Notes under the pieces: model-generated
Seen by the model: only the letters and a program-made list of their open reading frames with translations
What the model was told of the DNA's origin: nothing
The model's database searches: none
Assembly (NCBI RefSeq): GCF_006965485.1
Contig: NZ_CP041360.1
Coordinates: 8,040,501-8,104,500, forward strand
DNA: 64,000 nt
Direction: 5' to 3'
Source: Spirosoma sp. KCTC 42546
GTDB taxonomy: Bacteria; Bacteroidota; Bacteroidia; Cytophagales; Spirosomataceae
Position numbers and translations under genes: made by a program
Shown here: piece by piece, positions 25,480 to 32,966 of the stretch
Position numbering within the stretch: position 1 is the first letter of the stretch
How the letters are laid out: the number at the start of each line of letters is the position of its first letter

Positions 25480-26347
25480 CCTTCCCTTTGGCCATTGTCT
25501 GGTACTGAAAGGGGGTCATGCCTGTACTGAGCCTGAACTGGCGATGGAAATGAGAACTGTTATTATAGCCACATTCCAATCCAATCTGACCAACACTGAT
25601 ATCAGCGTTTACTAACAGCTTACGGGCATGCCCTATACGAAGTTCATTAAGGTACTCGACAAAGGTCTTTCTCGTACGGTTTTTGAAATACCGGCAGAAA
25701 GCCGCCGGAGCCATTCCCGCAACGGATGCAATCTGTTCAATACGAATCTCATCCCGAAAGTTGAGTAGCATAAATTCCAGCACTCGTTTCATTCGCTCGG
25801 TTTCGGCAGCACCGGGTGCTAATTGATAACTATCGCTGGCTAATAACTGCGCTTCTTTATCCGTTTCCAGTTGATTTAAAATAGTGAGCAAACTCACTAC
25901 CTGCCCTAATCCAGTTTGTTCAGTCAACTGCACCATCAGCAAAGCCACTGACTCACTAATGGCTTGGCTGAAACGAAGTCCAAAACGCCCTCGATGAAGC
26001 AACTGTCGTACAGCACCCGCTTCGGGCATAGCCGCCAAAACCTGTTCATCAAAAGAAGCCGGGAACTGTACCACCACCGACTCTGCCTGGACTCCAGGCT
26101 TGGCTTGATAAAACTCCTCATCATTCCGCCAGAAGTGCGGCAAATCGGGGCCCAGTAATACCAGATCACCCGCCTGAAACGGCTCTACATGATCGCCAAC
26201 AAAACGCCGGCCATAGCTGCTAATGATGTACGTCAATTCGTATTCAGGGTGGTAATGCCAGGGCGCATCAAAGTACGGCAACTGAAATCGTCTGACCAGT
26301 GCCGAACTCTGTTCATTAATCATTACTTTCTCAAAAAGAGCTTTCAC
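25475..26347 (-). CDS. AraC-family transcriptional regulator
   Basis: The 290-residue regulator has an N-terminal cupin sensor domain (about 15-100, with PWHYHPEYELTYI and FQAGDLVLLGPDLPHFW). A C-terminal pair of helix-turn-helix motifs spans about 185-285: IEQIASVAGMAPAAFCRYFKNRTRKTFVEYL, then ISVGQIGLECGYNNSSHFHRQFRLSTGMTPFQY. This layout is that of sugar- or metabolite-responsive AraC regulators. It is divergent from a phytanoyl-CoA dioxygenase-like gene, which is the most likely target. Its stop lies in the terminator shared with the YXWGXW gene. Confidence 0.93.
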   Translation of the reverse strand: MKALFEKVMINEQSSALVRRFQLPYFDAPWHYHPEYELTYIISSYGRRFVGDHVEPFQAGDLVLLGPDLPHFWRNDEEFYQAKPGVQAESVVVQFPASFDEQVLAAMPEAGAVRQLLHRGRFGLRFSQAISESVALLMVQLTEQTGLGQVVSLLTILNQLETDKEAQLLASDSYQLAPGAAETERMKRVLEFMLLNFRDEIRIEQIASVAGMAPAAFCRYFKNRTRKTFVEYLNELRIGHARKLLVNADISVGQIGLECGYNNSSHFHRQFRLSTGMTPFQYQTMAKGKG

Positions 26348-26504
26348 CAGATGCGCTATTTTAACCTATTTAATCTCCTCATAGACTTTATAAGGTCAAA
26401 ATTAGATACAAATCTGCAAAAACTCTATTCTAATCGCGTAATAATACCAGGTAGTTTTGTGGTGTTAAACTATTCCTAAACCTACTCTATCGAACGAGGC
26501 AATT

Positions 26505-26556
26505 GCACAAAGTCGTACTTGAGTATACTAGTTTGTACTACGGCACGGCTTTGTGC
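26505..26556. promoter_or_regulatory. Dyad upstream of the PhyH-family gene
   Basis: GCACAAAG (26505-26512) and CTTTGTGC (26549-26556) form an 8-bp inverted repeat 36 bases apart, with a central AGTATACT palindrome. It lies between a -7-like TAGTTTTG (26452-26459) and the ATG at 26595. It may be an AraC-family operator or a leader hairpin. Confidence 0.4.
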
Positions 26557-26594
26557 GAGAGCCTTTTACCCATCAATTCATAACTCATTAACAC

Positions 26595-27428
26595 ATGGAA
26601 GCTACGATTGATAAGGAAACTCTACTAAGCGAATTGAACGCATACTATACCGTTAGCCCTGACGCTATCGCATTTTATCGTAAAAATGGCTACGTAAAAC
26701 TCAAGCATGTTTTGAGCCCAGAAGCACTGGCGTATTACGGCGACATCATTACAGATCTGGTGTTCCGGCTTAACACGCTCATTAAACCGATGGAAGAACG
26801 TACTACCTACGAACGGGCGTTTTTGCAGATTATGAACCTCTGGCGTGAAGATGAGCAAGCTAAAGAGTTCGTCTTTTCAAAACGATTAGCCAGAATTGCC
26901 GCTGACTTAATGGGTGTTGAGGGTGTTCGACTCTACCATGATCAGGCCTTATATAAAGAACCATCGGGCGGTATTACGCCCTGGCATGCCGATCAGTTCT
27001 ACTGGCCGCTGGCATCGCCTAACACGATTACAGTGTGGATTCCCTTGCAGGACACGCCCATGGAAATGGGACCGCTGGCCTTTGCAGAAGGTAGCCAGCA
27101 TGTGGAGATTGGCCGCGATTTGGAAATAAGTGATGATAGCGAAAAAATCCTGGCCGACACACTCCAAAAACAGAATTTCAATGTTCACGACACGCCCTTC
27201 GAACTGGGTGAGGTTAGTTATCACGCAGGCTGGACGTTTCACCGAGCTGGACCTAACCAATCGGATCGTCCACGAAAAGTGATGACAATGATTTATATGG
27301 ATAAAGACCAGATTGTGATGCAGCCAAGGAATGAATACCAAATTGCCGACCATGCAACCTGGCTCAACAATGCACCTATCGGTAGTAAGCCACAGGACGA
27401 GCTAAATCCAATATTATTTAGCTACTAA
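26595..27428 (+). CDS. Phytanoyl-CoA dioxygenase (PhyH) family protein
   Basis: The 277-residue non-haem Fe(II)/2-oxoglutarate oxygenase family member shows the iron triad and cosubstrate site: TPWHADQFYW (H-x-D), the distal His in YHAGWTFHRAGPN, and the Arg in SDRPRKV that would bind 2-oxoglutarate. The N-terminus (FYRKNGYVKLKHVLSPEALAYY) matches the usual PhyH opening. Such enzymes hydroxylate small molecules; the substrate is unknown. It is divergently paired with an AraC-family regulator, suggesting substrate-induced expression. Confidence 0.92.
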   Translation: MEATIDKETLLSELNAYYTVSPDAIAFYRKNGYVKLKHVLSPEALAYYGDIITDLVFRLNTLIKPMEERTTYERAFLQIMNLWREDEQAKEFVFSKRLARIAADLMGVEGVRLYHDQALYKEPSGGITPWHADQFYWPLASPNTITVWIPLQDTPMEMGPLAFAEGSQHVEIGRDLEISDDSEKILADTLQKQNFNVHDTPFELGEVSYHAGWTFHRAGPNQSDRPRKVMTMIYMDKDQIVMQPRNEYQIADHATWLNNAPIGSKPQDELNPILFSY

Positions 27429-27453
27429 ACAGTACTTTTCCTGCGTTATAAAG

Positions 27454-27477
27454 AAACCCTGGCCTAAGCTGGGGTTT
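27454..27477 (+). terminator. Weak terminator after the PhyH gene
   Basis: AAACCC (27454-27459) and GGGTTT (27472-27477) form an imperfect stem followed by TCTCTTG, 25 bases past the PhyH stop. Confidence 0.4.
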
Positions 27478-27481
27478 TCTC

Positions 27482-27514
27482 TTGTATAGAGGCTCTAAAA
27501 ATGGAATATTTTTG
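27482..27514 (+). promoter_or_regulatory. Bacteroidota-type promoter of dsbD
   Basis: TTG (27482-27484), then 22 bases, then TATTTTTG (27507-27514), which fits the -33 TTG / -7 TAnnTTTG consensus of the primary sigma factor. It lies 45 bases before the dsbD ATG. Confidence 0.65.
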
Positions 27515-27559
27515 CAGTATTTCTGTTCTTCAAACAAACCATCACTTACCCAAAGCGGG

Positions 27560-29656
27560 ATGAAATCAATTCTTACGCTTGCGGTGTGGCTCTTGCTACC
27601 CCTCGCTACGTTTGCCCAGATTCTAAAACCAGTCACCTGGACCTATAAGCCGGTCAAATCATCAGCAAAAGTTGGCGAGGTCGTTGAACTCCGGTTCACC
27701 GCTAACGTTCAAACTGGTTATCATATCTACTCGTCGGATGTCAATTCAAAAATTGACGGTCCTCTACCAACAGTTATTAAGCTTACCCCTAACAAAAGCT
27801 TTGAGCTGGTCGGAAAAGTAAAACCTGTGAGTAAGGTCGAAACTAAATATGAGGAGGTATTTGAGGGCGATACGTATGTAATGCACGGCGCAGCACAGTT
27901 TTCGCAACGTATCAAAATTCTCAGTGATAAGCCAGTTATTGAAGGCAATGTTGATTATCAGGTCTGTACCGATAAGGATGGTCAGTGCATTCCTGGGAAT
28001 GAAGATTTTTCTATCACGGGCTTAGTGGTTTCTGCACCGGCTACTACAACAGCAGTAGCCTCAACACCAACCACAGCCTCTACGGTTACCAAACCAACCT
28101 CCGAAACAGCAGTTGCAGCTATTACGCCAGCACCCGCACTGACAGCAACGGAAGAAGCTAAACCCGAAGAGACTACAGTTAAGGAAGCGGTTAAAATTCC
28201 GGATTTATCGGTAGAAGGGTCCAAGAATACGCCACAGGAATCACTGGGCGGATTTCTGTTAGCCGCTTTTCTGTCAGGGCTGGTTGCTTTGCTCACGCCT
28301 TGTGTGTTCCCGATTATTCCAGCAACGGTTAGTTTTTTCACCAACCAGCAGGGCGGCATGTGGAAAGCCTTTCTGTATGGTGCTTTTATTATTGGTATTT
28401 ACGTGCTGATTGGTACAGTTGTCTCGCGGTTTAACGGCCCGGCTTTTGCCAACTTTGTTAGCACACACTGGCTGCCGAACGTTTTGTTTTTTGCCACCTT
28501 CTTCATTTTTGGACTATCCTTTCTGGGTCTGTTTGAGATTGTACTGCCAAACTCACTCATCAATCAGGCTGATGCAAAGTCGGAGAAAGGTGGCATTACG
28601 GGGATTTTCTTCATGGCCTTCACACTGGTACTGGTATCATTTTCCTGCACGGGGCCTATTGTTGGCAGTTTGTTGGTGGCATCGGCTGGTGGCGAGGTTG
28701 TTAAACCTATTTTAGGAATGGCCGCGTTTTCGTCGGCTTTTGCCATACCGTTCACCTTGTTTGCGGCCTTCCCACAATGGCTCAAAAACTTACCCCGTTC
28801 GGGTGGCTGGCTGAACTCTGTAAAGGTGGTTCTGGGTTTTCTGGAATTAGCGCTTGCCTTCAAGTTCCTAAGCGTGGCCGATCAGGTTTATCACTGGCAC
28901 CTGCTCGATCGGGAGGTTTTTCTATCGCTATGGATTGTCATTTTCGCACTGATTGGCTTTTATTTCCTGGGTAAACTTCGTCTTCCTCACGATAGCGAGG
29001 TTAAGTTCATCAGTGTACAGAAACTCCTGCTAGCCATCGCGACATTCTCATTTGTCGTCTACATGATTCCCGGTTTGTGGGGCGCTCCGCTGAAAGCCTT
29101 ATCAGGCTATCTACCGCCCGAAACGTCGCAGGATTTCAATCTGCATGGGCAGGCTTCTGGAAGTGGCCAGCAGCAGGCAGCCTTAACCGGAAATCCGACG
29201 ATCAAGCATGCTGATTTATTTCACCTGCCGCACGGCTTACAGGGCTTTTTCGATTACAAACAGGCATTAGCTTACTCTAAACAAGTAAATAAACCCGTAT
29301 TTATTGATTTCACTGGTCACGGTTGTGTAAACTGTCGGGAAATGGAAGCCCGCGTTTGGTCGGACCCGGCGGTGATGTCGCGATTACAGAATGATTTCGT
29401 GATGTTGGCACTTTACGTGGACGACAAAACCGAACTTCCCGAAACTGAGTGGTATACCTCCACCTACGATCAAAAAGTCAAGAAAACGATTGGTGCTCAG
29501 AATGCCGATTTGCAGATCACGAAATACAATAACAACGCCCAGCCGCATTACTGCCTGGTAAACGGCGATGGCAAACTGCTTGTAGCTCCTAAGAACTACG
29601 ATCGGGATATAGCCAACTTCGTTGCGTTTCTGGATTCAGGAAAAGCGAAATTTTAG
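27560..29656 (+). CDS. dsbD: Protein-disulfide reductase DsbD-like, with C-terminal thioredoxin domain
   Basis: The 698-residue protein has the complete DsbD plan. A signal peptide (about 1-20) is followed by a periplasmic alpha domain (about 22-155) with the cysteine pair in VDYQVCTDKDGQCIP. A low-complexity Thr/Ala/Pro linker comes next, then a membrane core of about eight helices (about 225-520, with LLTPCVFPIIPATVSFF and SFSCTGPIVGSLL cysteines). The C-terminal thioredoxin-fold domain (about 560-690) carries GHGCVNCREME (C-x-x-C). It carries electrons from cytoplasmic thioredoxin to periplasmic disulfides. ATG 27560 is preferred; the frame extends upstream without support. A strong intrinsic terminator follows. 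Confidence 0.93.
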   Translation: MKSILTLAVWLLLPLATFAQILKPVTWTYKPVKSSAKVGEVVELRFTANVQTGYHIYSSDVNSKIDGPLPTVIKLTPNKSFELVGKVKPVSKVETKYEEVFEGDTYVMHGAAQFSQRIKILSDKPVIEGNVDYQVCTDKDGQCIPGNEDFSITGLVVSAPATTTAVASTPTTASTVTKPTSETAVAAITPAPALTATEEAKPEETTVKEAVKIPDLSVEGSKNTPQESLGGFLLAAFLSGLVALLTPCVFPIIPATVSFFTNQQGGMWKAFLYGAFIIGIYVLIGTVVSRFNGPAFANFVSTHWLPNVLFFATFFIFGLSFLGLFEIVLPNSLINQADAKSEKGGITGIFFMAFTLVLVSFSCTGPIVGSLLVASAGGEVVKPILGMAAFSSAFAIPFTLFAAFPQWLKNLPRSGGWLNSVKVVLGFLELALAFKFLSVADQVYHWHLLDREVFLSLWIVIFALIGFYFLGKLRLPHDSEVKFISVQKLLLAIATFSFVVYMIPGLWGAPLKALSGYLPPETSQDFNLHGQASGSGQQQAALTGNPTIKHADLFHLPHGLQGFFDYKQALAYSKQVNKPVFIDFTGHGCVNCREMEARVWSDPAVMSRLQNDFVMLALYVDDKTELPETEWYTSTYDQKVKKTIGAQNADLQITKYNNNAQPHYCLVNGDGKLLVAPKNYDRDIANFVAFLDSGKAKF

Positions 29657-29660
29657 AAGT

Positions 29661-29723
29661 GTAGCGCAGACATCCTGTCCGCTTTGCCTACGAATAATTA
29701 AGCGAACAAGATGTCCGCGCTAC
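29661..29723. repeat. 24-bp imperfect inverted repeat after dsbD
   Basis: Arms 29661-29684 and 29700-29723 pair at 21 of 24 positions, with a 15-base loop. It lies directly before the T-tract terminator at 29727-29761. The arm sequence looks like a dispersed hairpin element. Confidence 0.7.
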
Positions 29724-29726
29724 AAC

Positions 29727-29761
29727 AAAAAATCCCCGCCAGAGTCTGGCGGGGATTTTTT
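29727..29761. terminator. Bidirectional intrinsic terminator between dsbD and the desaturase gene
   Basis: Perfect 16-bp arms (29727-29742 and 29746-29761) flank a 3-base loop. A GC-rich core is bounded by A6 and T6 runs, so it works for both convergent genes. Confidence 0.92.
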
Positions 29762-29778
29762 ATAAGAAAGCAGATTGA

Positions 29779-30810
29779 CTAAGCGGCCGTTTGGGCTGGT
29801 GCTTCCTGCGCTTGTATCAACTCCATATCGGGTCTCGATTGATCGGAAACCAGAACACGACCACGTTCCTTACGAACAATTCGCGAAAAAAGCGATATCT
29901 CCTGATCGAATAGGAAGAGGAAAAATAGCTTCACAAACGATGTATGATATTTCAGCGACTCGTAATACTCGGGAGCCGATTTCTTAATTTCTGGTAGCTT
30001 ATTCCAGGGAATAGACGGAAAATCGTGGTGCTCATTGTGGAACCCTACGTTCAGATTAGGCCCGTTAAGGGGACCATAATAACTGTAGGTCTCTTGTTGT
30101 GGATCAAGTGTCAGGAAGTGCTCCTGGGCCCAGCGCGCACCCAATGGATGAAGACCAACCGAAAAGAACAGACACAGCACCATGAAGGCCAATGCTTTCC
30201 AGCCAAACAGGGTTACGATCAGCACATCAAATGTAATCTGAACAATAAAATTGGCAATTACCCATTTGTCAAAAACGGCTAGTTCTTTCATCCGCAGCGT
30301 ACGAATACCCTGAAAAATAGGATAGAACAACAACCAGATCGCCTTGCCAATGGCGTAGTTTTTAATTAACCGAGCCTCGTACCAGTCCGGCAAATCGGCA
30401 TCCAGTTCGTGAACCCCCTGAAAAGCATGGTGCTTGATATGGAAATTCTTAAACGTTAATGCCGTTGGGAATACGGTTGGGAGGTTGGCAAAAATAGCCG
30501 CCCACATATTAGCTGTCGGCTTTCGAAAGATCAGATTATGAGCCGCTTCGTGAATACAAACGAATAGCGTGTGTGCCGGGAAGGCGCCAATAAACCAGGC
30601 AGCCGCAACCACAATCCACCACGATTGGTCACGAACGAGCCAGGCGATACCCGTCATCAGAACTACACAAAAGGCAGCTACCCAAAACGTATTCGGGTTT
30701 TTCTGACCGATCAGTTTCTTGATTTCGGGGTGAGATTTAAGGATTTGTCGGGTGCGAATTCGGTGAGGTTCGGAAGCGTTTGAACGTACAAAATCAGTTA
30801 ACGTTGCCAT
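29779..30810 (-). CDS. Sphingolipid delta-4 desaturase (DES1/DEGS-like) homologue
   Basis: The 343-residue membrane desaturase strongly resembles animal dihydroceramide delta-4 desaturase (DEGS1, 323 residues). An N-terminal Lipid_DES-like segment (HRIRTRQILKSHPEIKKLIG, 16-35) is followed by hydrophobic helices and the three histidine boxes HEAAH (87-91), HIKHH (124-128) and HNEHH (258-262), the last within TYSYYGPLN...NVGFHNEHHDFPSIP. It also shares GLHPLGARWAQEHF (219-232). The family introduces a 4,5-trans double bond into the sphingoid base of dihydroceramide. ATG 30810 gives the best match; TTG 30831 is in frame. It is convergent with dsbD. Function is inferred from homology; the exact position of desaturation is unproven. 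Confidence 0.9.
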   Translation of the reverse strand: MATLTDFVRSNASEPHRIRTRQILKSHPEIKKLIGQKNPNTFWVAAFCVVLMTGIAWLVRDQSWWIVVAAAWFIGAFPAHTLFVCIHEAAHNLIFRKPTANMWAAIFANLPTVFPTALTFKNFHIKHHAFQGVHELDADLPDWYEARLIKNYAIGKAIWLLFYPIFQGIRTLRMKELAVFDKWVIANFIVQITFDVLIVTLFGWKALAFMVLCLFFSVGLHPLGARWAQEHFLTLDPQQETYSYYGPLNGPNLNVGFHNEHHDFPSIPWNKLPEIKKSAPEYYESLKYHTSFVKLFFLFLFDQEISLFSRIVRKERGRVLVSDQSRPDMELIQAQEAPAQTAA

Positions 30811-30937
30811 AGATGAGGTGTCGCCGTACAAATTCGGTGAAAAATGAAGAGTAAAATTAACACATTTTCAGCTGGTAACGCTATTTTCTCAGCCGAAAAT
30901 TTCCTGACTTTAGTCATATTTTCATCATTAAAACGAG

Positions 30938-30965
30938 AAAGGCGGAACTGAGCAGCCCCGCCTTT
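30938..30965 (-). terminator. Hairpin downstream of the beta-barrel gene
   Basis: AAAGGCGG (30938-30945) and CCGCCTTT (30958-30965) pair perfectly with a 12-base loop. It lies 110 bases past the beta-barrel gene stop on the minus strand. Confidence 0.45.
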
Positions 30966-31075
30966 ACTGATTCAGGTTGATTCAACAAAAAACATAAATT
31001 CTATAGTGGTGAGTTAAATGAGTGGAATAAGGAGAATAGTGTCGGATAACTTACTACACGACCACACTAACTCTA

Positions 31076-31768
31076 CTAATAGCCAATTGGGAATGAATAG
31101 CCTACCGAAAAAGCAACTCCACGATTCCGAACGTTAACATTTACAACAGGCACCTGTATCTGACGTGTAAAGCCATTTGTATATCGTCCTTCAATAAAGA
31201 ACTTACCCGCACCGGCATCGAACGCCAGACCTAAGCCACCCACCGCACTAACATCCCAGCGGTTTAGCATACCACCATAATTGACATCTATATCGTAAGG
31301 TTGCGTTGTAAACAAACCCGAAGCGCGAGTCCGGACACGACCATCGAGCGCATAACTCACTGCCGGACCTGCAATAATATACGGCTGAACAGGACCATCG
31401 CTCAGATTAAATTTAAACAGCAGTGGCACTTCAAGTTGTTGCGATTGGTAGGCAATGGTGGCACCTAGTGGAAGATTAAACCCACCCAGATTAAGATCGA
31501 AACCTTCTTTTATAGCGACACCTTTCTGTACATACGCCAGTTCGGGGCGGAAGGAAACACGATCACTCAACGGAATATCCAGGAAGATAGCGCCGGTTGG
31601 TCCAGCCGTTGGATGAAAATCAGGCATCATACTACCCAGAAAGTCGGGTTTGGACGCAAAGCCCCAGTTGGCACCACCCCGGATACCGACCTGAACCTGA
31701 GCAAAAGACGTTTGGATAGAAAATAAGCCAAAGAAGGCAAGAACACCGGCAAGCACAATTCGTTTCAT
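31076..31768 (-). CDS. Outer-membrane beta-barrel protein (PorT-like family)
   Basis: The 230-residue protein has a signal peptide (about 1-23, ending TSFAQ) and an outer-membrane beta-barrel domain. Alternating aromatic/hydrophobic strands are visible, such as VQVGIRGGANWGFAS, SFRPELAYVQKGVAI, YQSQQLEVPLLFKFN, PYIIAGPAVSYAL and GKFFIEGRYTNGF. It ends with the hydrophobic/aromatic strand GVAFSVGYSFPIGY, as expected of porin-like proteins. This is the outer-membrane beta-barrel (OMP_b-brl_2/PorT-like) family, common in Bacteroidota and mostly of unknown role. It is monocistronic. Confidence 0.88.
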   Translation of the reverse strand: MKRIVLAGVLAFFGLFSIQTSFAQVQVGIRGGANWGFASKPDFLGSMMPDFHPTAGPTGAIFLDIPLSDRVSFRPELAYVQKGVAIKEGFDLNLGGFNLPLGATIAYQSQQLEVPLLFKFNLSDGPVQPYIIAGPAVSYALDGRVRTRASGLFTTQPYDIDVNYGGMLNRWDVSAVGGLGLAFDAGAGKFFIEGRYTNGFTRQIQVPVVNVNVRNRGVAFSVGYSFPIGY

Positions 31769-32053
31769 GGTATTGAAGGGAAAATAGACTAAGAAATGAG
31801 AACCTGAAATTGATTGTGTAAAGCGTAGGCGATAGGCGACGTGATTAGTTATTGGCGTTTTCGTTGGTTAGAGGACACGACTTCAGAAAGGATTAATCCC
31901 GATCAAAAAAAAATATGGCGATCCGTTTAAAATCTTTCCATGTAGCGTCACTACCGCACGTTTTTCTCTGATAATCAGCCAATTGTATTTTTTGTTGAAA
32001 ACATTGTAGCGGTCTCGTAACTTTACCAATAACCTACGATCCTTAACCTAACG

Positions 32054-32866
32054 ATGAAGTACATTAAGCCAACTAAGTTCAGCTATCTGCCTAAGTTCCT
32101 GATGCCGCTAGATGTGCTGGGCCTATTTGAGTGTGATCCTTTCGGCAGTTCGTTACTAATCAGACGAATACTGATTGGCACGGTTGGTTGGCTGACCTAT
32201 GCGCGTTATACCGTAGTGAATCGGATTCAGATTGAAGGAACCGAAAACTTAGAAAATCTGCCCATCAATAACGTTCTGTTTCTATCAAATCATCAGACCT
32301 ACTTTGCCGATGTCATTGCGTTTTTCCACATCTTCTGCGCCGTAAAATGGGGGTTTCAGAACACAATGGTACCACCTGTTTATCTGTTCGGCCCTCGTGC
32401 GCGGCAGTATTACGTGGCGGCTTCTGAAACCATGAAAAAAGGCTTCGTGCCCCGTGTTTTTGCTGCGGGTGGCGCCCTGACAATCGAACGATCCTGGCGG
32501 GCAGAAGGGCGTGAAGTGCAGCGAGCAGTTGATAATACTGCCAATGAGAAAATTGGAAAAGCCTTAGCTCACGGTTGGGTAGTGAGTTTCCCACAAGGTA
32601 CTACTACGCCTTATGCCCCCGTTCGGAAAGGGACTGGGCACCTCCTGAAAAACAACCAGCCAATCGTTATACCCGTTGTTATCAATGGCTTTCGTCGCGC
32701 CTTCGATAAAAAGGGGTTACGCTTCAAAAAACGAAATACACTCCTGACAGTCCAGTTTAAAGCACCTTTGCATTATAGTCCCGATGATACGGTCGATGAC
32801 ATTGTCGCCAAAGTTCGTCATGCCATTGAACAGGACGCTCCTGAGTGGGCGCAGGAAAAAAGTTGA
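32054..32866 (+). CDS. Lysophospholipid acyltransferase family protein (PlsC-like)
   Basis: The 270-residue membrane-associated acyltransferase has the PlsC/AGPAT block I motif NHQTYFAD (H-x4-D, about residues 79-86) and a block III-like FPQGTTTP (about 179-186, where EGT is usual). A hydrophobic segment lies near the N-terminus (LLIRRILIGTVGWLTYARY). Such enzymes add acyl chains to lysophosphatidic acid or other lysolipids at the inner membrane. In block III, Gln replaces the usual Glu. A second possible role, N- or O-acylation of sphingoid or amino lipids, is only a speculation from its proximity to the sphingolipid desaturase. It is monocistronic on the plus strand. Confidence 0.85.
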   Translation: MKYIKPTKFSYLPKFLMPLDVLGLFECDPFGSSLLIRRILIGTVGWLTYARYTVVNRIQIEGTENLENLPINNVLFLSNHQTYFADVIAFFHIFCAVKWGFQNTMVPPVYLFGPRARQYYVAASETMKKGFVPRVFAAGGALTIERSWRAEGREVQRAVDNTANEKIGKALAHGWVVSFPQGTTTPYAPVRKGTGHLLKNNQPIVIPVVINGFRRAFDKKGLRFKKRNTLLTVQFKAPLHYSPDDTVDDIVAKVRHAIEQDAPEWAQEKS

Positions 32867-32966
32867 TTGGAACAACCGCTACTTTTGATAACCTATACCT
32901 CCTTTGTCAACCCACCTTATTTATAAGCGAATGACAAAGCCCCCTTATTCCTAAAGCCGAATTGTT

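Noticed and set aside
26949..27353. 134-codon frame opposite the PhyH gene
   Set aside because: Antisense shadow; the PhyH iron ligands show the opposite strand is coding.
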